A stretch of DNA of 64,000 nucleotides from Amyelois transitella (GCF_032362555.1 NC_083525.1:5379501-5443500); one strand, 5' to 3'. Numbered from the stretch's first letter, positions 47,201 to 62,200 are shown. Numbers and translations: made by a program. Notes: generated from the sequence alone by a model not told the origin.

Positions 47201-50200
47201 TTTCACTTAACACATATGCTGGCTCTTCTACCATTTACAACCTGTTGACAGTATGCAAGTTAGCGACACGGAAGTCGTACCGTCTGACCACTTTGACTCT
47301 TAATAACTTATTGTCGACGGAAAATCTCCCATTCAGCACGACAAGATATAACCCTCTGTTATTGACCCTAACCTTAGATCTTAGAGCCTTGCATGAACCT
47401 AGGTCAAAGAATTTATACCCTTAGTTGCCTCTTCAGATCTGACGACATCTGAATACAGTGGTCCTATTCTACAGTGCCAGGAACCACACGATATAAAAAG
47501 CAGTGTTCAATTTCTAAGGACTTATGTTTAATTTTAACTGTTACTTGTGTTTATTCGTTTACTTTTTGTTGGTAAACCAGTTACAAGTAGGTATCATTGT
47601 CATGGTTGACGGTTCTTTTTAAATACAAAGAGGTTACGTCAGTATAGTCTGACGCATTCGTGCGACGCCAGACTAGTTTTAGATTTATAGATCAATTGAG
47701 TATTCGAAGTTATTCAAGACTATTTATAGTCGACTTCTCTATAAATAGTGTAAAGAGATGTCACTGCTACCCCGAAATAAAAAAAAAAAAAATAAGTTAT
47801 CTGGATAGGGGTGCCACTGGGAATGCGCAAAGATGAAAGAGAGAACAGACATGCCAGGAAGCACGGCCTTGCCGGTGATATAAAATAGTTAATTACCATC
47901 GTCTAATTACTAGAACGTGACGCCAGTTTTTTTATATATGATCTCATCATGTTTAAAAAGAAAATCATGATCAAGAATAATTCTCGATGCTACATTTAGC
48001 TTACAATGTAATAAATAATGCATTCGAATAAATTCAGTTTCTAGGATACATTTATATCTAATCATTCAGTATAAATTATGATAATCTTAGTATAAACTTA
48101 TAAATAAATGAACAGGTTTGTCTGAATAAATTCCATTAGGATTTTCTAGATTTTTGTTTTTTAGTACAACGAGGCAATAGAGCAGTACCCTGAAATAATG
48201 CTATTCCATAACGCCTTTCACGACCTACGCTTAGTTTGCTGCCTCTAAACTAAACGATCTTTATTTTGGGAACCAGGAGGCCAAAACACTATAACTCAAG
48301 TCTCATATAAAATTACTAAACGCCCATATTGGCCACCCAAGTATACAGAAATTCTCTGGTTTATAAGAGATAAAGACGCTAAATCGCAAAAAGTTTCGGA
48401 TTCATGTGTAAAGCAAGACCTTAGGGTGAAATAAAATTAATCATTAATTGTTAATTCATGCCAAGACGTGATTATTTTGGTGGTATTTTTTTTATCTATG
48501 ATATATTTTTCCCTAATAAATTTGATGTACATTCAACAGGGGAATCGCTACAAACGAAACATACTTAGAACAGTGAGGTTTGCGTGCGCAAAAATATATA
48601 GAAAGCGGTGCAAGATGTTGTGTCGAAGCGAGCTCTCTATCGACACGGTGACCACACCTTTATCGTAATTTCTGTATGTAGGTACTCGTAGTAATATGGT
48701 CAAACAGTATTTTATGTATGTACCTTATTTCAACCCTTATCTATCACACCAAGACGAGACCTGATGTTCCACACACATTGACTCAAAATTAAGCTTCACC
48801 TTCTACACATAAAGATTGTCTCGGTGTGAACTGACTGGTGCCTGAATAAAATTAGACTGTACTAGACAAGTTAAATTATTAGAGAATTCATTAGCTATTT
48901 TTTTGGTATTTGGCCACGTGGCAGGTAGTAATTTGGTAGGAAGGTATTGCTAAAGTAGGTAGGCGTTTTATAAGTACGCTTGCGGTAATATAGGTATTTA
49001 AACTGCTGAGTAAAAAGGGATACCTATGTTCTTCGTCTTATCTTTATTCATTGTGTATATTCTAAGTATATGCAAATTCCCTCTGATTCAAGTATTTATA
49101 GGTAGGTTACGATGTCCGTACTTCACACTATACGTATGCGAAATTTCATGCAGATCGGATCAGTGGTTTTACTATGAAGAGGTAACAAACAAATTCACTT
49201 TCGCTTTTAAAATATGTAATGTATGGATATGGATGCGCCCCTGGTGGGTAGTAGGGTTTTAAGTGTGTACTGTAGTTTTTAAGCTTCTTCAGCATGTAAA
49301 ATCACGAACGCACAGACTTAAATTAAAACGATACTTATTAATGCGTGGAGTCACCCTAGTATTAATTTTTATTTAATGTAACATTTAGTTTACGTTTGTA
49401 TTATTGTTGCAGTCTGCCTGCGCCTTATGCGTCGGCGTGGGCAGCTACAGCGACCCGCCAGACATTCAGGGGTTGGCGCATTTCGTCGAGCACATGGTCT
49501 TTATGGGAAGCGAGAAGTACCCCAAGGAGAATGAGTTCGATTCCTTCATTAAGGTGAGTATCTTGTTTCTTTTTTGCCTTCCGTAGCCAAATGGTCTATG
49601 GTCATAATGGTCGACACTCTTATCTAACGTCATGTATGTCTGTTCGTATGTAACAGCCATTTTATTCGACGACTGTGCTGTGCAACCTTCAATATTGTAT
49701 GGTACCAAAAGTAAGTAAGTATATGTATTTTTATTTTGGTTTTGTTAGGGTTACGGTAACGCAATCTGTTTTTTTTAGGTCAAGGTGAAGATATTTGGGA
49801 AAGGCTTTTGTCCAGCTTTCTCTCTCTCTCACCTTTGCGTGCAACCTTCGAAACATTGTGTGAATCACAATGCTTCGAAGCCTAGGCACAGATCCAGCGT
49901 TATACTTATATTATATAAACGGCTGAGCTGGTGATGTCCTAAAGCTTTTTAAACTCGACAAATTTTGTTTCAATACCTTTTTTTTAGACTTGCAATTATT
50001 TCAGGGCGCCGCTCCATTTATTGCCGTTGCATCTTCAACTTTAATCGACCAATCGCACCAAACAATTTTGAAATACTAAAGTAAAACATCTTGCTTGGTA
50101 TCGATGTCCAGTCATTGTTAATCTGCTATTACTTTTCTTATAAATATAAACAGTTTAATTGAATACACTCTTCTACATGCACAAAACAGTGTTATCAAAA

Positions 50201-53200
50201 GAGAGGGGGAAGATTTAAATTCTTGTTTAAAAAGAGACCTCTCTTGAACAAAACAAAAAATATTTTTGACCCGTGGTAACCCATTTTATACCACTGTTTC
50301 TTGTGGTTTCACTTAACTTTAACTCTAGGGTTTGTGGTTCCACTGCTTGGCAGGGCTACCAGTCATAGGCATCTCTTAGTGCTTGGGGTCTTGGTGAGAC
50401 TACCAGAACAACACGAACGGACACGGTCAGTACAGTACAGTGTAAATGAAGCCTTAGTTGGAATTATTACGTGTTATCGTAAAGGACCCTGTTTTACCGC
50501 AAAATTGTATGGTCTACTTCGCGTTTCAACAGTTTATTGCATCGATGCGTCATTAAAACAAGCAATGATTGCAACATATTTAGGAAATTGTGTGTGTGCT
50601 TTTATGTCGAGTGTAGTGTGGTTCCCGGCACTTTGGAATAGAACCATTCCATATTTCTCCCATTGATGTCGTAAAAGGCGACTCAGCTATACGCTTATAA
50701 ACTTAGAATTCATATCTTGTAGGCGATGGACTAGCAAGCTGTCTCAATCTCAATCTCAATTCCATCATAAAGCCGTTCAACTGAACGTGGCCTTTCAGCC
50801 TTTTCGAGACTGTGGGCTCTGTCTACCCCGAAAGGGATGTAGATGTGACTTTATGTATGTAGTATGTACATATATATGTATGTATTTTTGAATGTTTTTT
50901 GCTTGAGTCGCTAGTGACTAGGGAATTAAGTGTACAAAATCCTGTTTTGCTTCTGGCAGATAGTTCTTCTTTAGTCTCAAGTTATTGCCGATCATCCTTG
51001 ATGTAGTACATAAATATGTAAATATATAAATAATAATAGTTGAGAAACTGATGATAACTAGCTTTCTGTCGTTTATGCCGATTGCATCCCTATTTGTAAC
51101 GAGAGGAGCCTTTGTCTATGACCACGATCCTAAATTGGGTAATTCAGGTTTTACACGAGAGACTTCCATCTGACCTCCGCAACTTTTACATGATAACCTG
51201 GCCCTTATTAGATCATGGTTCACAACTTATAATATCTTCTCCGCCTCTTCTTTGTCCAACCCTTATGCTATTATTTGAAGTCTCCTCACTAATTTGCGCC
51301 AGGTTTATCTGTCCTAGGTTGTCACATCCATAGATATTCCATACAAATAATAACTACAATCGACTCGTTATGTAGATTTTGCTATTCATAGTACGAAAAC
51401 AGCAATTATTCGACTTTAATTCTACATCGATGACGTGAGTACCACAATTATATTTTTAAATAGAAAAAATATGCATATCAAGTATTAATCCTTGAACTCG
51501 GTAAAAATCGCATTATATTTATGTAACTAAGTACTAACTTGTTTATATGATTACACTGAGGGTCATGATCAATGCTGTAGTTTCAAAACCATCAAGGTTA
51601 AATAATAAACAGTAGTTCCGTAAACAAAACTTTCTCACACGAAGACTGACGAAGCGGCGAAAGTGAATATTATCATTAATTATAAATACATTTTTGCATA
51701 TTTAACACTTCAATGGAATATTCTGATAGCCGAGTTTAACGGGGCGTAATAGAAAGTACTAAATCGAAGATATTATTAAATAGAAAAATAAAAATAGGTT
51801 TTTCTAGGAAATCGGATACACGCAAACCGTGGGAAAAGTAAGGCGTTAATTAAACTGATGTAAAGCGTTAATGGTAGTGGCTAGTTTCCTTATTCCGTTA
51901 AGTAAAAGTTTGACTGATCCTTCACGAAGTATTTACGATGTTATTATTAATTTACGGCAATCATTCCAGACAAAATTGCCGAATTTCCAAGTTTCAGCTT
52001 TCTTCGCTTAGTTAGTGATTTCGATTGTGCAATCAACGAGTTTTACATACATATTACATACATACATAAAATCACGCCTCTTTCCCGAAGGCGCAGGCAG
52101 AGACTAAGTACATCTTTCCACTCACCACGATCCCTGCACACTTTGTATAATATAACGTCGAGTTTTTTTTAAATATTTAAACAGAAAAAAGGCGGTTCAG
52201 ACAACGCGGCGACAGACTGCGAGTTGACGACTTTCTACTTCGAGATCCAGGAAAAGTATCTGCCCCAAGCCATGGACATGTTCAGCCAGTTTTTCGTCAG
52301 TCCGCTTATGCTCAAGGAAGCCATGCAACGCGAGAGAGAAGCCATCGAGTCAGGTAAATATGTTGTATTCAAGAGTATACCTATACATACATACATTTTT
52401 CCTTACGGGGAAGACAGAGCCAACAATCTCGCAAAGACTGAAATGTTCAATTTTAGAATACTTTTTAGAAATTTAGAAAACTTAAATATAGAATTAAATT
52501 TTAAATATAGACAGGTTATTCGCCCATCGCCTAAATAAAAGAATCTCAAGTTTATTTACCTATCCATTAGTTGCCTTTTACGAGAGCATGGGAAAAAGAC
52601 AGGGGTTGGTCCTATTCTAAGTGCTGGAAACCACACGGCACTTTTATATACAATTATCTACATCTGTCTTAATTCCTTGTAAATGTTGTCAGTTAACTTT
52701 GTGCTCACTTAAATTTTTATAAGTAAGTAGTAGCTAGGTGACCGGAGAGAAAGATCGGTGTTTGATGTTAACCGTTTCAAAATAAAACCAGAAAAATCAT
52801 AATTTTTGTAGCCTAGCAACCATCTCATATAAAAAATAATTTTTGGTGAAAATATGGGAAAAACGATTTTACCCACACGTCGGACCCAGCTCGATCAATT
52901 TTTGCCTCTGTGTGAGGATTGAGAATTAAGTATATAACGCCTCTTTCCCAGATGTGCATTCTCCGACTAGATCAAGCAACTTCTGATCTGGGCATTAATA
53001 ACATATTAAAATATTTAATCACATACATAAAATCAAGCTCGTTTCAATAATTGTTAGCTACAAAAAGCTTTTCATGTCTGTTTTGTACATAGTGTATCTT
53101 TTTGTTGAACAAACAAAAAATCTTAGTATTATTTGATGCCTTAACTTATATTTACAATCGGGAATTTATTTAAAAACATTACGTAAAGCAATTTAATAAT

Positions 53201-56200
53201 AAAACTCATTACAATGCTTTCATACAATGAAATTGCGTCAGTGTTTTAAAAACGCACGATTAACTTATGTGAATGAAGATGTTAAATGTTATTCTTACTT
53301 ATTTATTACACGTCTGCCCCAAACATAACAATCTTTGCTTTGTTGATGTACTTATATGTGCATGTAAATATGTGGGTATCTTTAATCAGCTTCCTTATCG
53401 AGTGTGCCGCAGTTTTTGCCTATTTCAATGCCAGACCATTCTTACTTCTATTTAGGTCCACCGAAATGTTCTAAATTACTTAAACCGCTGTTGAATTAGG
53501 TACACATAAAAATATATTTTTTGTTTCTTTGAACTTACTTAAAAACCGCCCCTTTGTACGGGTAGCATTTTTTTACAGACAGATAGAGAAAATAGCGGGA
53601 TTTTTTTTCATTTTCCAGACAACTTTTCTTGACAAGTCAATAAAAACAATTAAGGTTGACATTGAAAAATAGGTCTGAGCCTGAGCGTACTGTTAATAAA
53701 AAAAGTTATATATTTTCAAGAAACCTATGATCTAATTAAAATTGCAGTAAAGACCTTACGGCGTACGGCAACACAGGAACAAATCACAGAAAGGATAGGC
53801 CGAGGTTAAGGCGCAGTTATTATCTCTAATACTCGTGGCTTCCGCGCAATCGCAATTGCAGTACAAACAGTAATTTGCCACGTGCGGAAAACAGCCGTTT
53901 TCATTTAGATGATTGGACATTATTTTGTTGCAATTTGTAGGACAAGTTTTGTGCATTTTATCGCTCTATCTCTGTCGGGAGCAACGATTGCTAATATGAC
54001 ATGCGCGAATTAATAGGCTAAAACTTTTTTTATTAGTTAACCTTAGCACCTTATCATGTTACTCAAAAGTTAAGTGAAAAGAGGGAGCTTAATACGAACG
54101 TACTATGATTAAATTTGAGATGTCCTGGTAAACATTTAGGTTAAGATTTCTCTGAACCGACGAGCTTGCATGAAAATATTAATGAATGACAAATATGCAA
54201 AAGAAGTAAGCAGAGATTGTGACAAGTTGAAAGATGTAATCTCGTCTGCCTTCCTCTCTGAGAAATAGGCGTGATATATGTATATTGGTAATTACAAAAT
54301 TAAAGCTTTATATGATTTAGTACCATGTCTCATTTGTTTGACAATAAAAACCTCCTTGGATAAAATTTAATAATACTCCTTTTTTATCGGCAGAGTTTTC
54401 GCTAGCAACGCCGTCTGACACGAATCGCAAAGACCAGCTACTCTCCAGCCTGTTCCCGGAAGGCCACCCCGCCAGGACTTTCACATGGGGCAACATAAGG
54501 AGCTTAAAAGATGATATACAAGACGATGAGAAACTGCATAAGGCTGCGCATGAGTTTAGAAAGCGGCATTATAGCGCACATAGGATGACGGTCGCTGTTC
54601 AGGTATGTATTTATTTTGTCCAAATACTAAACACTTCACGCATGCGTAGTAAGGTTAATTGAGACTATCAATGTAGTTTTGGTCATAATCAGTCATATGA
54701 ATAAGTGAGATTTTTCCGGTCAATGCTGCGCAAATAAAGGCCAAATCCTCTGTCGTTTTAAGTAAGTAGTACAGAGGCTAGATAAAAGTGCAGAATATTA
54801 TTATAAAACAGAGACAGAGAAAAAACAATATCGGCTTTGTGTAAATTCCAACCTTGTTCCTATTTATTTGAGGTCACGTGTCCTCATTAATTTGCGTCTG
54901 GATAATCTAACGAGTTTGTCGCACTAAATTGATAACGATAATTTCATAAAATAATTAATTCGGTTCAATACAGATGAAAAAAATCCAAATTACCGGCAGT
55001 GCCGTGTGGTTCCCGGCGCCAATACAAAAAAGTATAGGACCACTCCATCTCTTTCCCATGGATGTCGTAAAAGGCGACTAAGGGATAGGCTTACAAACTT
55101 GGGATTCTTTTTTAGGCGATGGGCTAGCAACCCATACTAGTTGTATCTCAATTCTATCGTTAAGCCAATTAGCTGAACGTGGCCATTCAGTCTTTTCAAG
55201 ACTGTTGGCTCTGTCTACCCCGCAAGGGATATAGACGTGACCATATGTATGTTACCGGTAAGTCTCCGAGAAAAAAAAACACATTTACATTGTAAACCTT
55301 CTACAAATGAAACTAAAGTATAAATTTGTCTCCACAGTCGCGTATGGACCTACCAGATTTAGAACAGTATGTTGTCAACACGTTCGGGCGGATCCCCTCC
55401 AACAAGAGTCCTCCAGACGACTTCACTGCGTTCTCGTACACGCCGGCCTCCGTCACGCCGGAGTTCACCAGCATGTTCTACATGAAGCCAGTCAGTGAAG
55501 TTACAGAGGTCAGTGTTGCTTTTGTTAAATATTCGATTTTAATCAGTACTCAAAATTTGAGGCGTTATAAATAAAAGTTTTTTAATTATATCCCTGTAAT
55601 TAAGTATATGTTAAAAGTATTAATTAGTGTGGTGTGGTTTTACAAGGTGCCGTGTGGTTCCCGGCACCAATAAAGAAAAAGAATAGGACCACTCCATCTC
55701 ATTCCCATGGATGTCGTAAAAGGCGATTTAGGGATAGGCTTATAAACATGGGATTCTTCTTTTAGGCGATGGGCTAGCAACCTATCACTATTTGAATCTC
55801 AATTCCATCATAAAGCCAAACAGCTGAACGTGGCCTATCAGTTTTTTCAAGACTGTTGGCCCTGTCTACGTGTCTACCCCGCAAGGGATATAGACGTGAT
55901 TATATGTATGTATGTATGTATTAATTAGTTAACGTTAAGTAAGGTAAGTTATTAATTTTTGTTTAAATCCTATATTGCTACTCAAACTGTATCACATTTT
56001 CGTATTAATTACCACTACCTACTCCCGAGACGGTAAATTGGTAAGCCATAGTGACTACGGTAGCCGGCAACTTGAATGATAAGGAGCGTGCGCGCACTTC
56101 TGATAGCGAATTGCATTATTAAAGGGGAACTGAGGAAAACATCGTGATGAGGCTCACGAGTTGTAAGGCCTTTGCCACTGAGTGGCAACGGAGCTACCAG

Positions 56201-59200
56201 CGCCATACTTGCCACGGGTATGCCAGGGTTTTGGAAAACATTAACTTAAACCCTGCAATACCTGCCAAATTTTCACGAAATAATAAAAAAATAATGAATA
56301 AAAAGTAAACTAGCTATCTTTCTTATTCACAGCTCCATTTAACATGGTGTATGCGGTCGTTGATATCGGAATATGAATCCAAACCGCACCAGTATATATC
56401 GTACTTACTCGGACACGAAGGCAAGGGCAGCCTGCTTTCCTATCTTAGAAAGAAGTAAGTTTCGATTTCATTTGGTATTTTAGTAATACTTTAATACGAG
56501 TTATTTTCATTCACCCGTAACGGTTAACTAAATTATTTAACTGATTATGGTCTTACCTGACATAAATGAACTTGGATTTTGTCAGTAATATATTAAGTAT
56601 AACACGATAAAAAATACAAGAAAAAATATTCAAATTGGTCTGACTTAAGGCGGCCTTATCGTTCCGCGATCTAACCAATTTGTGACAGTGATATGTATTT
56701 GTATGAAACAGTTTTTAAAAAAATGTATCACCAAATGTTTTCAATAAAATTTTCGGCTCTTAATCTTTATTTATGTTATTGAGTGTACTAAATATAAATA
56801 ATAATTATCAATTTTAACAGAGTATGGGCACTGGGCATATACACAGGTAACTCGGAGAGTGGAATAGACTACACGTCCATGCATAGTCTGTTCCTTACAC
56901 AAGTGGTCTTGACCAAAGAGGGACTCGACCATATAGATGAGGTAATTACTTCTACTTTTTAACGAACAATATTTACTTATTATACTAATATTGTGTTATT
57001 GTATTATTGGTTTATAAGGCACGTCAAACATAAACCACACATATTGTAACATTTCAAATAACTTATTCTAAAAGTTAAAACTAGTTTATTAAATAACGTC
57101 TTTAGCGACAGACGACAAAAGTACAAATTCTCAAAAAAAAAATCGTAGTTTTCTCTATTTTCTTCGTAGTTGGAAAGCAAGTTTAAAAATTGAATTTGTT
57201 TCAGGTTTTAGATGCAATATTTTCTTACATAAACATGCTGAGACAGCTGGGTCCATCGGAACGAATTTTTGAAGAAATTAAGGTAAGTAATCCTTTTAAT
57301 GGCCTTATTAATTTTTGCGCAGGAATTTACCCTCTTTCGAGTTTTAAAACATTCCTTCCATTAAGAACATTCTCTATAAAACTCTGAGAAATCCATTTAA
57401 TGTTTACAACTAATTTACCATCATGTAACTTTCTTCCTGTACCATCATGTAATTTTTTAAATTTTTTTGTTATAGACAATAGAAGAAACAAGTTTCCGGT
57501 TCGAACAGGAGTCTCAGCCCAGCGATTACGTAGAGTCACTGGCGAACAACATGCAGTACTACCCGCCTCAGCATTACATCACCGGCGATAGGCTGTATTA
57601 CAAGTACGACCCTAAGGTGAGTCGTCATCAACATCATCCTCACCACTCTGTGCCTGTGGAGGAACCCAGGGTTCTCGATCCTGGAGTGGTTAACCGACTC
57701 CCTGTTCATAAAATATCTCAATTGATTTGTTCACGTTTCGTTCATGTGATCGGAACCAATGAAGTTTTTTTTTGCGAGTAAAAAGGGGTGAAGGTGTTAA
57801 TCGAGGGGATGAAAGATTGTCAGTGAATTTTTAAGGAAAACGAAGTCGAAAGTATAAAGATATGATTATCTTTATTAGAGAAAGAAATAGTTACATGGTT
57901 GTTTATATTATTAAAATTGGCAATCCATAATATATATATATATATATTATTTAAATCTCATATAAATATATTAATCTGAAAAATGTATTCTCTCGTCCAC
58001 ATTCTATTTTAAGTTTGGATATTTGTGAAGTTGACGTTGTTGAAAAAAATGCTGCAGTGCAGTTTGTTACATGATATGACACATAAATATTAACTCCAAA
58101 CATAATACAACAGTAGTTATTATTGTTATACTCATCATAATAACTGATATTAACCTGCCCGCCGTTTCATATTATTTTCAAATTGCGATGCCTAACAGGG
58201 TTCTTATTGTACCTCTACTTATGAGCAGTGACGGATGTACTATATGATAATATGCAATAAAGATTTCGTATTGAATCACCAGGGCATCACGGAACTGCTG
58301 GACTGCATGCGTCCGGACACAGTGAACATATTGATCATGTCCAACAAGCATTCGAGGCCGGTACACTATGACCAGAAGGAGAAGTGGTTCGGCACAGAGT
58401 ATAGAAGAGAAGGTAAGTTACCCACATACAAACTTACGCCATTTATAAAGTCAGAGAATACAAAGCAAATAATCACAAAACCCGAAGCCAACATTTCTCG
58501 ATGGCTTGAAATTTAAATTCAGAGATGTGTGTGACAGGTTGCTAACAATTACATTAATAAGAATCCCAAGTACATACATAAATGTAAGCACGTTTATATC
58601 CCTTGCGGGGTAGACAGGGCCATCAGTCTTGAAAAGACTGATAGGCCACATTCAGCTTTGGTTTAATGATAGAATTGAGATTCCAATAGTGCCAAGTTGC
58701 TTCAACGCGGAAGATTAAGAGCCGGGAATTTCGAAAATGTTATGTTTGTTAACACTGTAAGATTCTTATGTGGTAAGTCTCTAGCCTCATCTTTTTGTGC
58801 TGTGCATTGATATCCCGTCCATCAGTCAGTCAGTGTCTTCTTTTATCCACTCTAATAATAAAGAGAAAGATTCAAAAACTATTGGACTGATTTTCATGCA
58901 ATTTGGCACATATAATACATAGAATAGATATTCAGGAGTGATAAAGGCGACTTTTATTGAAATTTCTCACGGGAACGAAGCCCCGCGCAAAAGCAAAAAC
59001 TTTATATACATAGCTAGAAGATTGGCTTTAATTTATAGATGACTTAATAAACCACTTTTCCTTGTCTAGAAATCCCAGCGACCCTAATCAGCCGTTGGAC
59101 AACAGTAGAGCCGTACCCTCAATTCCACCTTCCCGAGAAGAACATATACATCACCACTAACTTCGATCTGGTGCCGCCTGCGCACCCATACATTGAGGCA

Positions 59201-62200
59201 GCTGAAGAACTGGGCTTGGAGTTGGCTAATGCTACGGCGAAAGATATTTATAACAAGATGAAGGGACGGAAACCAGATACGAAAGTGTTGAAGAGGGGCG
59301 ATCTTATAGCTACTGTTAATAACTTCAGGTAAGAAATTTACTTCCATGTAATTGAGCTTATTGCTAGAGACTGACCTTTACCAAAGACAACTTTGACAAG
59401 AGAATTTGAAACGAATGACGAAAGTATTGAAGAGAGGAGGTCTTATAGCTACTTTCGATAATTTAAAATAAACCATTTAATTTCAATCGGGCCTGTGACT
59501 AAAGAATCGTTTACATACATAAAATTACACTTCTTTCTCGAGGGTGTAGGTAAACACAATATCTTGTCACTTGCCACGACTCCTGCATACTTCTTTCGCT
59601 TCACCTACATCCATAATTCTCTTCATGCAAGTTTGGCGGTTTAGGGAATTTTTGACCTAATTAAAACGAGTACGTCACTACTAATTTTGACTTTGGGTGC
59701 CGTCAATAAATTGTAACATGTTTGTTATCAGACTGGATCAACCTAATTTAATCCGCAAGAATCGCAATATGGAGCTGTGGTACAAGCCCGACTTCAAGTT
59801 CCGCTTCCCCACCGCTCTGCTCTACTTCTACTTCATCACGCCACTCAGCTTGAAGTCGCCAAGAGAGTGAGTAGTATCACTTAAACCCATTATTTTATAA
59901 TATGAAGAAAAACACGATTTATTTTCTAGCATGGGTGGGATTTGATAACCCAGGTGACTAAAGTGGAATAGTGTCTCATCATTTCGAGAGTTACAATCCG
60001 TCTTATAAAGGCCTATAGATAACAGTTATAGAAGATTTTACGTCAATGTAATCAATAATTTTTGCTTGGAAGCTGATTCCGTAAAGGCGTGTATAGTGAC
60101 TGTCTGCAATCTGCTCTGAGGAGAACTCATAGCAATAGTTACCGCACAATAATGTATCTATCTCATAATCCATTAGAATGTTTGTTGTGTATTGTTCACA
60201 GAGCCTGCATGTTAGACTTGTGGAATGATGTTCTACAGCAAGGTCTGAAGGTAATTATAAAATTCACGGGTATTTACTTCTGTAGGTCCTTCTCGTGGAA
60301 AATGTTAATTTTTGTTAATATTAATTTTGACTTGTAAAAAAATATTGTGAATTTATCCATTGAATATTCGTTGTTTTTACGCCATTTTTTTTAACGTCAG
60401 AGTACACTTAATATAACAGATATCCAACCTTATATTAATAAAATATTATTTTACAGGAAGATGTGTATCCAGCCAACATGGCGGACTTGGAACACGCTAT
60501 ATATGTGGCCGACAAAGGGGTGGTGTTGAAAGTCATCGGATACAGTCAGAATTTGCATGTTAGTACGTTTAATGTCACACATACATTTTCCATAGATTAT
60601 TTACACGATTTATCATCTGTTCTGTATATATTCGCAGCTGCTAGTGGAGCTGATCTCCCGCGAGATGCGGCTGGCGGGCGCCTCGCTGCAGCAGTCGCTG
60701 TTCGAGGCCGTGCGCGAGGTGCGCGCGCGCAGCTACCACAACATGCTCATCAAGCCGTACAAACTGGCCAAGTAATTCAGTCATTCATTTATATAATTAC
60801 GTCTATATCCCTAAAAATGTCAAGTAATGCTTACTTTAATCACTCGTAAGTATACTTCAATAGAATAAGACGACTCCATGTCTTCCCTAAAAGGATATCT
60901 TAAAAGGCTACTGAGGGATAGGTTTATAAACTTGGGATTCTTCATGTAGGCGATGGCCTAGCAACTTGTCAGTATATTGAATCTCAATTTTATCAGTAAG
61001 CCAAACAGCTGTCCGTAGCCTATCAGTCTTTTCAAGACTGATAGCTCTGCCTACCCTGCAAGAGATATAAACGTGACTGTATGTATGAACGTATGTATAA
61101 GCTATTGACTAAGTATAAAATTTCTACACAATGTAGGTATATTGTTTATGAAATAAATTGATCTGAATTGGACAGGGACATGCGCATGAACGTGTTACTG
61201 AGCCCGTACATCTCGCCGCGGGACAAGGCGGCCGCCGTGCACAACATCACGCTGGACGACCTCAAGGAGTTCAGCGACCGCCTGCTCAGCAGGATGTATG
61301 TGCAGGTGCCGTGTGGTTTTATCTCATTCACTTTCTCAATTTAGCGTGTTCCCAGCTAGTTTGCATCCTCTGCTGTTATGCTTCGGGGCCCAGACCCACA
61401 TTCCCACTTTGACTTTCCACATAGGTATAGGTGGTGAACAATTCATTTCACCACCTATACCTATGTGGTATGTACCTTTTCCATATAGGTAATAAGTGGT
61501 GAACAAATGTTTAGAAATCAAACCCACAACACCACACAACTTCAGAGCCACTTAATTTATTTGTCACTAGCGACCCACTCTGGGTTATAGATATTTATTT
61601 ATATAAACTTTCCTCGGAAACCCCTTTTTCTAACATTTTAAGCTGCTACGAAATCCGTCCGAGATCAGCACATACCTATAGACAGAGAAAATACAGGAAC
61701 TTGATTTAAAGGAAGTTTAAAATCAAAAATAACACATCACAAAAGGTCATTATTGACTATGAAATCTGTTTGTTCCAGGTGCTGATGCAAGGCAACCTGG
61801 CGTGGTATGACGCTATCCGGATCTCGGAGATGGTGGTCCACAATATCAAGTGGGAAGGGCTTTCTGAAGAGGAGTTGCCTGCGGTAAGTACTTCTTATTT
61901 ATACAACTAGAATTTAGACTAAGGAGAAACTTTGTGCAAGGATACTACTTATTTCTCGAGGAAATTTCTTACAGTAGGCCCACGACAAAAAAATAAGATT
62001 AAACTTGCACACCCTGGGCACCTCTCCTGAGAGGTTACGATGTAAACAAGATTAAGAGACAGACATACTTTTAATAGCAAGACCTTTAAGTGATATTGTC
62101 ATTTTACAATGTTGGTATTCTGAATCTGAGACACCTATAAAAGTAAAAACAGTAAGGAAACTGCTAAAAACTTAAATGTATGATTAATCTTCTGGCAAGG

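Larger units (their letters stand above)
45324..49412. other. Intron 2 of nardilysin (4.1 kb)
   Basis: This is the largest intron in the gene. It carries at least four Helitron-like pieces and one R1 fragment, listed separately. A further piece on minus at about 49130-49235 matches the 5-prime part of the second Helitron family. From 47500 to 49100 I see no repeat or coding sequence I recognise. Confidence 0.6.

Noticed and set aside
50301-50666. Plus-strand open frame of 121 codons
   Set aside because: It overlaps the start of an R1 repeat and has no conserved features; read as chance.
53756-53956. Cysteine-rich minus-strand open frame of 66 codons in a nardilysin intron
   Set aside because: No signal peptide, no splice partners, and low-complexity cysteines arising from TGC/TGT-rich sequence.
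59070-59460. Second, nearly repeated GAAAGTATTGAAGAGAGGAG block at about 59420 after exon 12, possible alternative exon
   Set aside because: It repeats about 60 bp of the exon 12 end but lacks an acceptor and soon hits a stop; likely a small local duplication.
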